Assembly: GCF_007115095.1 (NCBI RefSeq)
Contig: NZ_SULH01000004.1
Location: 62,001-126,000, forward strand
DNA: 64,000 nucleotides
Reading direction: 5' to 3'
Origin: Levilactobacillus enshiensis
Lineage (GTDB): Bacteria; Bacillota; Bacilli; Lactobacillales; Lactobacillaceae
The translations under genes and the position numbers were made by a program. Below are positions 17,664-27,219 of this stretch, piece after piece. Within the stretch, counting starts at the first letter, position 1. Each line of letters opens with the position of its first letter. Below the pieces are notes generated by a model. The model worked only from the letters and a program-made list of their open reading frames with translations, had not been told where the DNA came from and did not search any database.

Positions 17664-19301
17664 ATGGGCGACACACAGTGGTGGCGACACGCCGTGGGGT
17701 ACCAAATTTACCCGCAGAGTTTTCTCGATAGTAATCATGATGGCGTCGGGGATTTAGCCGGCGTAGAGACGAAGATCGACTATCTCCAATCCTTAGGGGT
17801 GGACTTTGTCTGGTTAGCATCATTTTATCCATCAGGCCAAGTGGACAACGGGTATGACGTCACCAATTACCGGGACGTTGATGAACAGTACGGGTCTTTG
17901 AACGACTTTACTCGTTTGGTTGCCGCACTTCACGCAGCCAACATCAAAGTGGTGATTGACCTGGCCTTGAATCATACGTCGACGCAACACCCGTGGTTTC
18001 AAGCAGCACTTAACGACCCAACCAGTCCATATCGAGACTACTACATCTGGCGTCCGGCTCAACCAGATCAGCTCCCGAACAACTGGGAGTCCGTGTTTGG
18101 CGGCTCAGCTTGGACCTACGAGGCGACGGCTCATGCGGCCTACCTCCACTCTTTTGCGGAGGAACAACCTGATCTCAACTGGGAAAACCCGGCAGTTCGT
18201 GATGAAATGGCGGCAACCATTCAATGGTGGGCCGACCGCGGTGTAGATGGGTTTCGATTGGATGGCGTGACCCATCTGAAGAAGCGGCAGGACTTCGCGA
18301 ACGTTGCGAACCCCAAGACGGACTACTACCAAGACGTTGCGGGGGTCGACACCTTTTTGGCGGCCTTGAAGCCGGTCTTACAACGCAACCAATTGCTCGC
18401 TATCGGCGAAGCTGGCGGCATCGATATGGCCACCGCGCAACGCTGGTTAGCACCAACCACGGGATTCTTTGATTTACTGTTGGAATTTGACCACGTTCAC
18501 TTCTGGGAGACCGCTGATTCAAAATTACCGGTGGCGGCCCTGCGGAAGACGTTGTCGAAGTGGCAGTTTAACTTGGAAGGCCGGGGATGGAACTCCCTGT
18601 TCATTGAAAATCACGACTTGCCACGCGCCGTTTCGTACTATGGCAATGACGTCGACTATCGGCGTCGCTCTGCGAAAGCCTTGGGGCTGTGGTACCTGTT
18701 GATGAAGGGTACCCCTTTCATTTATCAGGGACAAGAACTCGGCCTCCCCAATGCGGATTTCGACAAAATTGCCGATTACCGAGATCTTGACAGTCGATTA
18801 TATTACCAGCAACAACGTGCTGCGGGCATCCCGGAAAAGGTGGTCTTGCGGAAGTTGGCAGCGAAGAGTCGGGATAATGCGCGGACACCAATGCCATGGA
18901 CCCATCAACAGTTTGGCGGGTTCTCCGATGTTCAACCCTGGATCAAGATGACGCCAGGGTTTGAGCAGGTCAACGTGGAGCGTGAAAGTCACGATCCCCA
19001 CTCGGTCTTGACGTTTTATCAGCAGCTTGTACGGCTAAAGAAGTCCGTTCCAGCATTGGAACAGGGGCGTTATGAGCTGATTGACACGCAAGATGACCAA
19101 CTGTATGTGTATCGCCGAACTTTAAACGGGGATAACTGGCTGATTGTGGTCAACATGAGCAATCAGGTCGCGACAACACAAGAATTTGATTTAAATACGA
19201 GTGAAATGATTTTTACGAATCTGCCGGTAGATTCCGATTCGGATGATCCGCAGATTCAACCATGGGAAGCACGGTTGTACCATTTACGAAAATTAGAATA
19301 G
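17664..19301 (+). CDS. GH13 alpha-glucosidase (oligo-1,6-glucosidase type)
   Basis: This 545-residue intracellular glycoside hydrolase cleaves alpha-glucosidic bonds of short oligosaccharides. The N-terminal TIM barrel carries the catalytic residues: nucleophile Asp200 in GFRLDGV, acid/base Glu249 in GEAGG and Asp318 in ENHDLPR. The family segment QPDLNWENPAVRDEM precedes them, and a C-terminal beta domain follows (about 470-545). There is no signal peptide. ATG 17664 follows GAAAGGAAG. The gene is alone between terminators and has two cre-like sites, so catabolite repression is likely. Whether it prefers isomaltose, sucrose or trehalose-6-phosphate cannot be decided here. Confidence 0.9.
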   Translation: MGDTQWWRHAVGYQIYPQSFLDSNHDGVGDLAGVETKIDYLQSLGVDFVWLASFYPSGQVDNGYDVTNYRDVDEQYGSLNDFTRLVAALHAANIKVVIDLALNHTSTQHPWFQAALNDPTSPYRDYYIWRPAQPDQLPNNWESVFGGSAWTYEATAHAAYLHSFAEEQPDLNWENPAVRDEMAATIQWWADRGVDGFRLDGVTHLKKRQDFANVANPKTDYYQDVAGVDTFLAALKPVLQRNQLLAIGEAGGIDMATAQRWLAPTTGFFDLLLEFDHVHFWETADSKLPVAALRKTLSKWQFNLEGRGWNSLFIENHDLPRAVSYYGNDVDYRRRSAKALGLWYLLMKGTPFIYQGQELGLPNADFDKIADYRDLDSRLYYQQQRAAGIPEKVVLRKLAAKSRDNARTPMPWTHQQFGGFSDVQPWIKMTPGFEQVNVERESHDPHSVLTFYQQLVRLKKSVPALEQGRYELIDTQDDQLYVYRRTLNGDNWLIVVNMSNQVATTQEFDLNTSEMIFTNLPVDSDSDDPQIQPWEARLYHLRKLE

Positions 19302-19313
19302 TCAGTAGACGTT

Positions 19314-19348
19314 GAAGCCGGGGGTAAATAAAACGGCTTCTTTTTTTT
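19314..19348 (+). terminator. intrinsic terminator of the GH13 gene
   Basis: GAAGCCG pairs with CGGCTTC and is followed by T8. Confidence 0.9.
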
Positions 19349-19505
19349 CCATTCGGTAAACTTTTTCACAAAAAGAACGGTTACTATTGCTTTTTACTTA
19401 ATTGTTCTTTATTATTAATTATATAGATATTTCTATGGGGTCAACCATTTTGCGTATTGCTAATCGTGTTAATTATCTAAGCGGTTAGTGAGTGAAGATA
19501 AGGAT

Positions 19506-19988
19506 ATGATGAATACTATGGCAAAAAGTAAGGTCGTTCATGCGGAGAGCTTCTTTGAAGCCTACATGGAGTTGAAGCGCGAGCTAGAGAAATCGGCTAC
19601 TCGCTTCCAACGAACAATGGGGATTTCAGTGGATCAATATGCGATTTTACACCATATTTTGGAGAACCCAGGAAAGCTGACATCCGCGACTGTTGCGGAT
19701 AGTCGAGGCATTTCACGGGCTGCGGTTTCACGGGGGATTTCGCAATTGATTCGGCGGGGTTACGTTGTGCAGAGTTACCAAAGCTCTGATCGACGCGTCC
19801 GGCCATTATCGTTAACAGCAACGGGTGAGCAGCTGGAAACTGCTTGCTACGAGACGTTGCAGACTGCTGCTAAGACCATGAGTAAGGTGGACTTAGATGG
19901 GAGTGGTAGTCTGGTGACTATCGGAGAATTGACCAAGATGTTGTCTGCGGTGACTGGTAAAGAAGATACTGAAGCAACAGATAAATAG
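19506..19988 (+). CDS. MarR family transcriptional regulator
   Basis: This roughly 160-residue protein has a winged HTH. Recognisable segments are GISVDQYAILHHILENPG, the recognition-helix region ISRAAVSRGISQLIRRGYV and the wing SSDRRVRPLSLTATG. The start is uncertain: GTG 19488 and ATGs at 19506, 19509 and 19518 are in frame, and AAGGA at 19500-19504 best serves 19509 or 19518. The C-terminus is acidic. It stands alone with its own terminator, so its target is not evident. Confidence 0.85.
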   Translation: MMNTMAKSKVVHAESFFEAYMELKRELEKSATRFQRTMGISVDQYAILHHILENPGKLTSATVADSRGISRAAVSRGISQLIRRGYVVQSYQSSDRRVRPLSLTATGEQLETACYETLQTAAKTMSKVDLDGSGSLVTIGELTKMLSAVTGKEDTEATDK

Positions 19989-20010
19989 TAAAACGATTTT
20001 ATACATTATA

Positions 20011-20047
20011 GGCGAAATTAGTCGTAAGCGACTAATTTCGCCTTTTT
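20011..20047 (+). terminator. intrinsic terminator of the MarR gene
   Basis: GGCGAAATTAGTCG pairs with CGACTAATTTCGCC and is followed by T5. Confidence 0.93.
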
Positions 20048-20430
20048 GAACTATTTCACCACATAATTGTAAATGTGTGAGACTGGTTTTTCTTGCTCTT
20101 TTGGTGAATTGTAGCGGTATCAGTTCAACTGAGACTAGCCAATCAGTAACTTTTGGTCGATTTTAAACTGTGAAAAGCAAGCAACCTCTTGCTGAGCTGG
20201 CATTACCTAATCTGATTGATAACGGCTGAAATACTCATTGGACGTTCATTACCAGGTGATAACCAGCCCCGTTTGCCGTTTTTAAACTGAAATATTAAGG
20301 GGGGCGTGTGAAACACGGGTAAAATCGGTGAAAACCAGATGAAAATCAGGGAAATTTTTCACGGGTGAGGTCATCTATTCCAGGGACGTGGTACACTTAA
20401 ACCAACATTTTCAAGAGAAGAGGGAAGTCC
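20048..20430 (+). other. 383-base gene-free stretch, upstream region of the CorA-like gene
   Basis: I see no gene and no magnesium riboswitch pattern. A possible -10, TACACT, lies at 20392-20397, 34 bases before the CorA start, with no convincing -35. Confidence 0.35.
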
Positions 20431-21348
20431 ATGATTGTCGAGAGAAAGATTGGGAACGGGGAGCAGGACCTGGTATGGGTGATGACCATGGTCGAAAACG
20501 ATGCCGATAAGCAGGACCTACAAGTCACATACGGGTTGACCGATGAGATCTTAACTTACGTGACTGATGAAAACGAACGGTCCCATTATGACCGCGATGA
20601 GTATTTGAACACGCAGTTGTTCGTGTTCCACGTCCCAGTCGTGATTGACCAGATTTCGCAACGCTACGTGACGCGGCCTGTGACTTTTTTGCTAAAGGGT
20701 AATCAGATCTTTTCAATTACCACCAAGCGAACGCAGTGGGTCAATCAGCTACTTGCGGAACGGATGAAATTGGAACAAATTTCAGATACCAATGAGTTCA
20801 TGCTGATTGGCCTGTTTATTCTGTTTGACCAGTTCATTCCGCCAATTCGGAAAATCAATGCGGAACAGAATCGCCTGGATAAGCAGCTCAATCAGGCACC
20901 GGATAACAAGGATCTCATCGCATTGTCTAACTTGCAGCAGAGTCTGGCTTATTTCGTCAGTGCAACGCGGAACAATGCCATGATGGTGGTGGGCCTGAGT
21001 AGCACGCCATTTGGCAGACAGCTCTCGGATAAGAACAATGAACACTTGGCCGACGCTGTGATTGAAGCTCGACAGACGTCCGAAATGACGGCGATCGAGG
21101 CCGATGTCGTTGACCGCATTTCGAATACGTTCAATAACGTGCTGAATAATAACCTGAACGGCACGATGAAATTCTTGACCATCTGGTCGCTGGTGCTGAC
21201 GATTCCGACAATTGTGACGGGATTCTATGGCATGAACGTCAAGCTGCCGTTCGCGAACGATACAATCTCATGGGTCTTCACGGTGGCACTGATGGTCGGC
21301 ATCATGGGACTGGTCGCGTTGATGCTCCGGCACCGACATTTTTGGTGA
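20431..21348 (+). CDS. CorA family divalent cation transporter
   Basis: This 305-residue protein has the CorA architecture: a soluble N-terminal alpha/beta domain, long helices rich in charged residues (about 150-240), and two C-terminal membrane helices. The GMN signature is present as YGMNVKLPF between them. The family carries magnesium, cobalt or nickel into the cell as pentamers. ATG 20431 follows AGAGGGAAG. It is a single gene with a terminator about 100 bases downstream. Confidence 0.9.
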   Translation: MIVERKIGNGEQDLVWVMTMVENDADKQDLQVTYGLTDEILTYVTDENERSHYDRDEYLNTQLFVFHVPVVIDQISQRYVTRPVTFLLKGNQIFSITTKRTQWVNQLLAERMKLEQISDTNEFMLIGLFILFDQFIPPIRKINAEQNRLDKQLNQAPDNKDLIALSNLQQSLAYFVSATRNNAMMVVGLSSTPFGRQLSDKNNEHLADAVIEARQTSEMTAIEADVVDRISNTFNNVLNNNLNGTMKFLTIWSLVLTIPTIVTGFYGMNVKLPFANDTISWVFTVALMVGIMGLVALMLRHRHFW

Positions 21349-21446
21349 AACGAAACTTATTTCAAGTGATAGGCGGGTGCGACAAGGGGGGGGCTAGTCC
21401 AGGTGCATTGGATTGGCCCTCTTGTGACACGGTTTAGGATGTAAAA

Positions 21447-21480
21447 GCGGGTCTGAGGCGTTGGTCTCAGATCCGTTTTT
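21447..21480 (+). terminator. intrinsic terminator after the CorA-like gene
   Basis: CGGGTCTGAG pairs with CTCAGATCCG and is followed by T5. A run of eight G residues lies at about 21386-21393, upstream of it. Confidence 0.85.
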
Positions 21481-21661
21481 GTACGTTCAGATAGTGGTCA
21501 TCAAGTAACCGCTAACATGTTCATTTAATCACTTACAAAAAATAAGTAGAATTACTGGCTTTCTAGGTGAATGGGGATTATGATGTGACTAATCAATGAT
21601 TTCGGGGTGCACAACCAAGTATCTAGGCAGACATCCTAACCGAAAAAGGAGCGCGATTTTC

Positions 21662-23422
21662 ATGTCAAAGATGATTGCTGGACAAGCATTGGTAAAGGTT
21701 TTGGAAGCTTGGGGTGTCGATCACATTTATGGGATTCCTGGTGGTTCGATTAATCATACGGTAGAAGGGTTGTACCTCGAAAAGGACAAGATCGATTATA
21801 TCCAGGTTCGCCACGAGGAAGTGGGGGCATTAGCCGCTGCTGCTGACGCGAAGTTTACGGGTAAGATTGGGGTGGCCTTTGGTTCTGCAGGCCCTGGTGC
21901 AACGCATTTGTTCAACGGCCTCTACGATGCCAAGATGGATCACGTTCCGATGTTAGCGTTGGTTGGTCAGGTTCCACAGGCCACAATGAACACCAACTAT
22001 TTCCAAGAAATGGACGAAACACCGATGTTCAGTGACGTTGCCGTTTATAACCGGACCGCAACAACTGCAGAACAACTGCCTTATGTGGTCAATCAAGCCA
22101 TTCGAGAAGCCTATCAGCAAAAGGGGCCAGCCGTGGTAATTATCCCTGAGGATTTGTCCGCAACGGAAATTGACTACGAACCCGTCAAGACGCCGAACAC
22201 GGTATCGAACACCTTCACGCAGACCATCGATCCGGCCGCAGTTTCAGCTACCCTGGAACTGTTGAAGAACGCCAAGCATCCGTTGATTTACGCTGGCCGT
22301 GGGTTACTGGGGGCCAGAGACGAACTGGTCAAGTTCAGTGAACAATTCAACGTCCCAGTTATCAATACCGTTCCAGCGACCGGTGTGATGCCAACGAACC
22401 ATCCGAATGCAATCGGAACGTTTGGCCGGTTGGGGTCGAAATCCGGGTTTGAAGCCTTACAACACACTGATTTGATTCTGTTCTTAGGTTCCGAGTTCCC
22501 ATTCGCCCAGTTCTGGCCAAAGAACATTAAGATCATTCAGGTCAACGACAATGCGTTTGATATCGGTAAGATGGTGCCAATTGATTATGCCGTCATCAGT
22601 GATGCCAAGAGTTACTTGCAGGCCATGATCGCAACGGGTGAAACGTTACCGGAAACGGCCTGGATCAAAGCCAACCGGCAGAACAAGCAAAACTGGAACA
22701 CTTGGCTAGACCAATTAGCTAGCGATGATAGCCATGGCTTGGCACCAGAAGCGGTGACCAAGAAGATTGCGTCCATGGTGGGCCCTAAGGATACGTATGG
22801 GGTCGACACTGGGAACGTTTCAGAATGGGCCGTTCGGGGCTTACCAATGGACCAGCAACAGCGTTTCGCATTGTCGGGGTTATTTGCCACGATGGGCTAT
22901 GGGTTACCTGCTGGTATGGCTGGTGCCTTGAGTGTGCCGGATGCTCAGGCTTGGTCACTGTCCGGTGACGGTGGATTTGCCATGGTTGCTCCTGATTTGA
23001 TCACGGAAGTTCGTTATGGGCTGCCCGTCATCAACGTGATCTTCAGCAACCGGCGTTTCGGTTTCATCTACCGCGAACAAGTGGACACGAAACAACACTT
23101 GTACGGCGTAGACTTGACCGACGCTGACTGGGCGAAGGTCGCCGAAGGGTTCGGGGCCATTGGCTTTACGGTCACGAACAATGCTGAAGTCAACCAGGTC
23201 TTTGATCAGATCAAAGACTTGCAGGCGGCTGGCAACAAGAAGCCAATTGTGGTCAATGCCGTCATCAAGAACGACGACCCGATTGGTACGGCCTTCATGC
23301 CACTCGACCCACAATTGTACGGTCAAGAAGCGGTAGACGCCTACGCTAAGGAGAACAACATTGACGTCAAGCAACAACCAGCCTTGGGTGAATTGCTCCG
23401 TGCACAGGGGGATAACTTGTAA
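21662..23422 (+). CDS. spxB: pyruvate oxidase (ThDP- and FAD-dependent)
   Basis: This 586-residue enzyme oxidises pyruvate with phosphate and oxygen to acetyl phosphate, CO2 and hydrogen peroxide, using ThDP and FAD. The N-terminal pyrimidine-binding domain has GIPGGSIN and RHEEVGALAAAADAKFTGK with the catalytic Glu. The C-terminal domain has the ThDP motif from SGDGGFAM to about FSNRRFG. AAAGGAG precedes ATG 21662; an upstream in-frame TTG is not needed. Lactobacilli often carry several paralogues, so acetolactate synthase-like alternatives exist, but the peptide pattern is that of Pox. It is monocistronic. Confidence 0.92.
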   Translation: MSKMIAGQALVKVLEAWGVDHIYGIPGGSINHTVEGLYLEKDKIDYIQVRHEEVGALAAAADAKFTGKIGVAFGSAGPGATHLFNGLYDAKMDHVPMLALVGQVPQATMNTNYFQEMDETPMFSDVAVYNRTATTAEQLPYVVNQAIREAYQQKGPAVVIIPEDLSATEIDYEPVKTPNTVSNTFTQTIDPAAVSATLELLKNAKHPLIYAGRGLLGARDELVKFSEQFNVPVINTVPATGVMPTNHPNAIGTFGRLGSKSGFEALQHTDLILFLGSEFPFAQFWPKNIKIIQVNDNAFDIGKMVPIDYAVISDAKSYLQAMIATGETLPETAWIKANRQNKQNWNTWLDQLASDDSHGLAPEAVTKKIASMVGPKDTYGVDTGNVSEWAVRGLPMDQQQRFALSGLFATMGYGLPAGMAGALSVPDAQAWSLSGDGGFAMVAPDLITEVRYGLPVINVIFSNRRFGFIYREQVDTKQHLYGVDLTDADWAKVAEGFGAIGFTVTNNAEVNQVFDQIKDLQAAGNKKPIVVNAVIKNDDPIGTAFMPLDPQLYGQEAVDAYAKENNIDVKQQPALGELLRAQGDNL

Positions 23423-23539
23423 GGCTAGTAGACCCAAAAGTAGTCTAAGCTGATTACCCTGATACCGATGTAATCAATCGGTGGTATGACAGTATTTAAT
23501 CATAGTTTTGGTCTACCAGTTGCGTAGCCGTGAGTGAGC

Positions 23540-23655
23540 AAAATTTGGCGAACGGTAAGGCGGTAGTTTAACACCTTGTTGCCTATATTTCAGCAATTGG
23601 ATTCAGTACTATCACGACAGGCAGATATTTTTAAACTTGCAGCCTTTAGTTAAAT
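23540..23655 (+). repeat. family A element, right-end remnant
   Basis: The segment from GGTAAGGCGG through GTTGCCTA to CAGCCTTTAGTTA matches the right part of family A in forward orientation; the left part is absent or decayed. An upstream inverted repeat, GTAGACC/GGTCTAC (about 23428 and 23510), may belong to a separate hairpin. Confidence 0.65.
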
Positions 23656-23656
23656 G

Positions 23657-23706
23657 AACCGTCGTAACATCGCAGGCACTTTTGCCAAGCGGTTACGGCG
23701 GTTTTT
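23657..23706 (+). terminator. intrinsic terminator beyond the pox-side repeat remnant
   Basis: AACCGTCGTAAC pairs imperfectly with GTTACGGCGGTT and is followed by T5. It is probably the original end of the pyruvate oxidase transcript. Confidence 0.75.
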
Positions 23707-23791
23707 GTGTTGGGTGGTTAATTAACCCTTGAAATTTAGGAGAAGTCCGGTTAAAATTGTTAGCTGACTAACAAAAAGGGAGCGATTAGAC

Positions 23792-24223
23792 TTGGTAGAA
23801 CGTCGGTTAGGTGCTTGGCTACGAGATGCTGAGCACCAGATGAATTTGGAAATGAATACCTTTGCCCGGCCGTATGGACTCACGGGGATGCAGTTATCGA
23901 TGATCGATTTTATGTCTCGTCACGGCGAACAAGATGTGTTTCAAGTGGATCTGGAACGTGAATTTCACGTGCAACGCTCGACAGCGTCTCTGTTGGTGAA
24001 GCGCATGGTGGAACGTGATTTAGTGACCCGCATGGTTGCCGTGAGCGATAGTCGCAAACGACAACTTCGGTTAACGGTTAAGGGTCAACGGTTGGTACCG
24101 GTGGTTCAGCAACACTTAGTTGAGCAGGATGCCAAAATGGTTGCGGGTTTGTCTCAGTCAGAGGCCGTTGCGTTTCAACGAGCCTTAACTCAGATCAGTC
24201 ATTGGAATAGCGAAAGGAAGTAA
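23792..24223 (+). CDS. MarR family regulator of the adjacent efflux pump
   Basis: This 143-residue winged HTH protein has FARPYGLTGMQLSMIDF, HVQRSTASLLVKRMVERDLV in the recognition region and the wing SDSRKRQLRLT. The TTG start at 23792 is supported by AAAGGGAG 10 bases upstream. The MFS gene begins 3 bases after the stop, so the two are cotranscribed and the protein probably represses the operon and responds to a pump substrate. Confidence 0.9.
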   Translation: MVERRLGAWLRDAEHQMNLEMNTFARPYGLTGMQLSMIDFMSRHGEQDVFQVDLEREFHVQRSTASLLVKRMVERDLVTRMVAVSDSRKRQLRLTVKGQRLVPVVQQHLVEQDAKMVAGLSQSEAVAFQRALTQISHWNSERK

Positions 24224-24226
24224 CTG

Positions 24227-25621
24227 ATGGAAAAAGAAAAAATTGAACCACGGGTGGTCGGTGCCGTCTTGGCAACGGGCTTGATGTCATTGAGTGGGGT
24301 CATTGTCGAAACGGCCATGAATATTACATTTCCAACGCTGATGAAGCAGTTTGGCGTCACGACTGGCACGGTTCAGTGGATGACAACGCTGTACCTGCTG
24401 ATTGTGGCTTGCATCGTCCCGATTTCATCTTACCTGAAACGGCGTTTTCGATTGAAACAACTCTTCGTGGTTGCCAACCTGTTATTTATTGCCGGACTCC
24501 TGATCGATGCCTGTGCGGTCACATTTCCCATGTTACTGGTGGGCCGGGCAATCCAAGGCTTTGGGACGGGGATTGCGTTACCGCTGATGTTCAATATTAT
24601 TTTGGAACAGGTCCCACTGAGTCGTATTGGGATGATGACCGGGGTGGGCACGCTGGTGACCGCGATTGGGCCGGCGATTGGGCCGACATACGGTGGTTTA
24701 CTGGTGACGCACCTCAACTGGCGCTATATTTTTTGGATCCTATTGCCCTTCCTGGTAGTTTCATTTTTTGTCGGTCTTAAAACGATTCGGCAGGTCAGTG
24801 AAACGGCACCGGAACGCTTTGATTTTCTGAGTATGCTGGGAGTCATCGTGACTTTTAGTGGCTTGATCTTTGGGTTTAGTTCGCTCAGTACACAGTCGTT
24901 TCTCAGCTGGCAGGTCGGGGGCAGTCTGTTACTGGGAATTGTCGGCTTTGTCTATTTCGCACACCGCTCTTGGCACAGTGCCCAGCCGCTGATTCAGCTC
25001 AAAGCGGTTGCGAATCCAGCGTTTGCCTGGCACTTGTTGGCCTTTTTCTTGATCCAGATCACGGCGCTGGGACTGTCGTTTGTCTTACCTAATTATTTAC
25101 AACTAGTTGACCACCAATCGGCCTTTATTGCTGGATTAGTGGTCTTGCCGGGCGCCGTAATTGGGGCGATCTTTGCACCAGTTGGGGGCCATCTCCTGGA
25201 CCGGTTTGGGGCTAAACGGCCTATCTTGTTGGGATTAGGGCTAGTCGTCGTGACCTTGGGTTGCATGACGCTATTTGCCCAAAACCTGAGTGCGTGGGCC
25301 ATTCTGGGCCTGTATGTCGGCTACATGGTGGGCATTGGCTCTGGATTTGGCAATATCATGACGGATGGCTTGAAACAGTTGTCGGCAGACTTGAAGGCGG
25401 ACGGGAATGCCCTGATGAATGCCATGCAACAGTTTGCAGGAGCGATGGGAACCGCTATCTGTGCGGCCATTATTGCGGCCAGTCAGGCGGGAGCAGTCGG
25501 CAGTACCGCCAGCAAGACGGACAGTGGAACACAGTGGGCACTCTTGCTCCTGGTGGTGGTCAGCCTCATGTCTTGGTTGGCAATGGTCGTGGCACTACAT
25601 GTGAACCGGGTAAAGTCGTAA
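24227..25621 (+). CDS. MFS drug efflux transporter, DHA2 (EmrB/QacA-like)
   Basis: This 464-residue membrane protein has about 14 hydrophobic segments. Family hallmarks include TLMKQFGVTTGTVQWMTTLYLL in the first third, GRAIQGFGTGIALPLMFNII and GPAIGPTYGGLL. DHA2 pumps exchange protons for drugs or other amphipathic compounds. ATG 24227 is 3 bases downstream of the MarR gene and shares its control. A terminator follows at 28 bases. Confidence 0.92.
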   Translation: MEKEKIEPRVVGAVLATGLMSLSGVIVETAMNITFPTLMKQFGVTTGTVQWMTTLYLLIVACIVPISSYLKRRFRLKQLFVVANLLFIAGLLIDACAVTFPMLLVGRAIQGFGTGIALPLMFNIILEQVPLSRIGMMTGVGTLVTAIGPAIGPTYGGLLVTHLNWRYIFWILLPFLVVSFFVGLKTIRQVSETAPERFDFLSMLGVIVTFSGLIFGFSSLSTQSFLSWQVGGSLLLGIVGFVYFAHRSWHSAQPLIQLKAVANPAFAWHLLAFFLIQITALGLSFVLPNYLQLVDHQSAFIAGLVVLPGAVIGAIFAPVGGHLLDRFGAKRPILLGLGLVVVTLGCMTLFAQNLSAWAILGLYVGYMVGIGSGFGNIMTDGLKQLSADLKADGNALMNAMQQFAGAMGTAICAAIIAASQAGAVGSTASKTDSGTQWALLLLVVVSLMSWLAMVVALHVNRVKS

Positions 25622-25648
25622 TTGGTAAAAATTTAATTTTTCAAGTGA

Positions 25649-25683
25649 AACGATGGGTGCTGAAAGGGCAACCATCGTTTTTT
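25649..25683 (+). terminator. intrinsic terminator of the MarR-MFS operon
   Basis: AACGATGG pairs with CCATCGTT around a 15-base loop and is followed by T6. Confidence 0.88.
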
Positions 25684-25832
25684 GATTGGTGAAGTAATCG
25701 CTTGCAGCAACTGTCTGTTGGTAGCGCTACTATCTTAACCATGGGAGCGCTGCTTATGTTCTTTTAAATAAGGTCGTGCTAAAATTCATCTTCAATAAAG
25801 CCGAAATGGCTGATGAAAGTGAGGCGACTTGC

Positions 25833-26255
25833 ATGAAATTTGACTGGCGATATGCGTTTCATTCTTTCTGGTTTTTCATGATGTTAATGGTGCTGTTGAG
25901 CTTAACGACGGCCGTTGATAACTTCCATGGCGTTCGAATTGCACTGGGGGTTATCTTTGGCTTTCTCGTCGTAGATGGCTTGTGGACGTGGCAATACCCT
26001 TACTTTAATCGGCTAGGGCGGCAGGGAATCACGGCCCTGATCAACTTGGGCCTGTTCGTGATCATCGCGGCGTTTTGCTTGGCATTCAAACAAGAGTGGT
26101 CGGCAAGCGTTTGGGGATTCATGAGCTTCTGGCTCGCTAGCATTGGTGGGACGATGGACGGCTACTTAGCACGACCAACCACGATTCTAGTTTGGCAGAC
26201 CCGCGGTGACCTGCGGAAAAAAGCGGAGATCTTACAGAATTCGTCGCGGTTATAA
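25833..26255 (+). CDS. small integral membrane protein of unknown function
   Basis: This 140-residue protein has four hydrophobic segments (about residues 10-30, 38-56, 70-88 and 94-112) and a basic C-terminal tail. AGTGAGG at 25818-25824 fits ATG 25833, while longer in-frame starts lack a site. No family is recognised. It is a single gene with a hairpin terminator. Confidence 0.65.
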   Translation: MKFDWRYAFHSFWFFMMLMVLLSLTTAVDNFHGVRIALGVIFGFLVVDGLWTWQYPYFNRLGRQGITALINLGLFVIIAAFCLAFKQEWSASVWGFMSFWLASIGGTMDGYLARPTTILVWQTRGDLRKKAEILQNSSRL

Positions 26256-26289
26256 TTAGGTGAGCGCAACATAGCAGAATATAAGACTT

Positions 26290-26321
26290 AAAGGTCTGGG
26301 GCTGAGGTCTCAGGCCTTTCT
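26290..26321 (+). terminator. intrinsic terminator
   Basis: AAAGGTCTG and the following GCTGAG pair with CTCAG and CAGGCCTTT; the trailing T-run is short. Confidence 0.6.
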
Positions 26322-26454
26322 TGCGGTCTGGTAAATGCGACTTAGACAGTTGTAAGGGCTACCTGTAGCTGGTACGTAGGGAAATGGCCACTTTGTTGGT
26401 AGCCTAAAAAAATCTCATCGCAGAAATAAACGATGAGACAAATTAGTTAATAGT

Positions 26455-26590
26455 TAAGTTTAAAGGTGAAATCCAGACTGCTTCTTCGTAGTGGTAAGCA
26501 GTCGCGTCAAGCCAGTCCATATCTGGTAAGACAATTTAACCGCTATGTTGCCTAGTTGGCGTTCAAATGTTGTGCTTAAAACAGGCATTT
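26455..26590 (+). repeat. family A element, deleted copy
   Basis: The left end (AGTTAAGTTTAAAGGTGAAA, with one base lost from TTGAAAG) is followed by TGGTAAGCAGTCGCGTCA and, after a deletion, by GTTGCCTA and AACAGGCATTTT of the right end. It stops at the stop codon of the minus-strand gene that begins at 26841. Confidence 0.75.
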
Positions 26591-26841
26591 TAATAAGCGG
26601 CGGTGTAGGTCCAATCATAGGAGAGTAACTGATGGAATCGTTCTCCAATTGGAACCCACAATTTGGCTTTGGCGATGCTAGCAATGGATTCCCAGAATAA
26701 CGGGTCCTTTCGCTCCTGGTCACTAAGGTTAATGTTGACATAACTTCCGGCTTCCGTTTTCGCAATCACGTACGGGTAGAACACCTTGGTAATTTGGGCG
26801 GGAGTAATCGTATGAATTTTTGGGTTGTCATCAATCAGCAT
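26590..26841 (-). CDS. small hypothetical protein (83 aa)
   Basis: AAAGGAAGCG precedes ATG 26841 at a good distance. The soluble product has segments such as KVFYPYVIAKTEAGSYVNINLSD and no membrane helix. I do not recognise a family. Its stop codon coincides with the edge of a family A copy, so the C-terminus may have been altered by that insertion. Confidence 0.5.
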   Translation of the reverse strand: MLIDDNPKIHTITPAQITKVFYPYVIAKTEAGSYVNINLSDQERKDPLFWESIASIAKAKLWVPIGERFHQLLSYDWTYTAAY

Positions 26842-26938
26842 ATCGAACGCTTCCTTTCAATTTATAAACTCAGTATAGCGATAAAAAGTAAAGGAAACTA
26901 TCATCTTTGATTAAGGATTTACTGAGAATTTCTTAGGT

Positions 26939-27219
26939 TGTAAAGGTTGAAAGCTGAAACTCAGACTTCAACCCGGTATTGGCAAGCATTCGTGCCGTTA
27001 AATTGCGCTCCGGTTGCCAGGTATTCCGCCTGCTGTGGGGCCGCTTCAGACTGGCAGAATATCAGTCTTCTCGCGCGATTTGAGGCCACGAAAATCACGT
27101 ACCGCCAAAGTCGGCCGTGCGGTAAGGCGACTAGACCACCAAGTTGCCTAATTTTAGGGCTACTATTGTTGGTAGAACAGGCATGAACAGTACTTTGGAG
27201 CTTTCAACCTTTAGTTAGG
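26939..27219 (+). repeat. family A element, medium-length copy (about 280 bp)
   Basis: Both ends are clear: TAAAGGTTGAAAG at left and CTTTCAACCTTTAGTTA at right. It retains the CCGCCTGCTGTGGGG region but has lost the long GGCAGATATG stem. The right end overlaps the stop codon of the histidine kinase gene on the minus strand. Confidence 0.85.

Noticed and set aside
22955-23437. 160-codon frame antisense to the pyruvate oxidase gene
   Set aside because: The sense strand encodes a complete conserved enzyme over the same stretch, and no ribosome binding site precedes the antisense frame.
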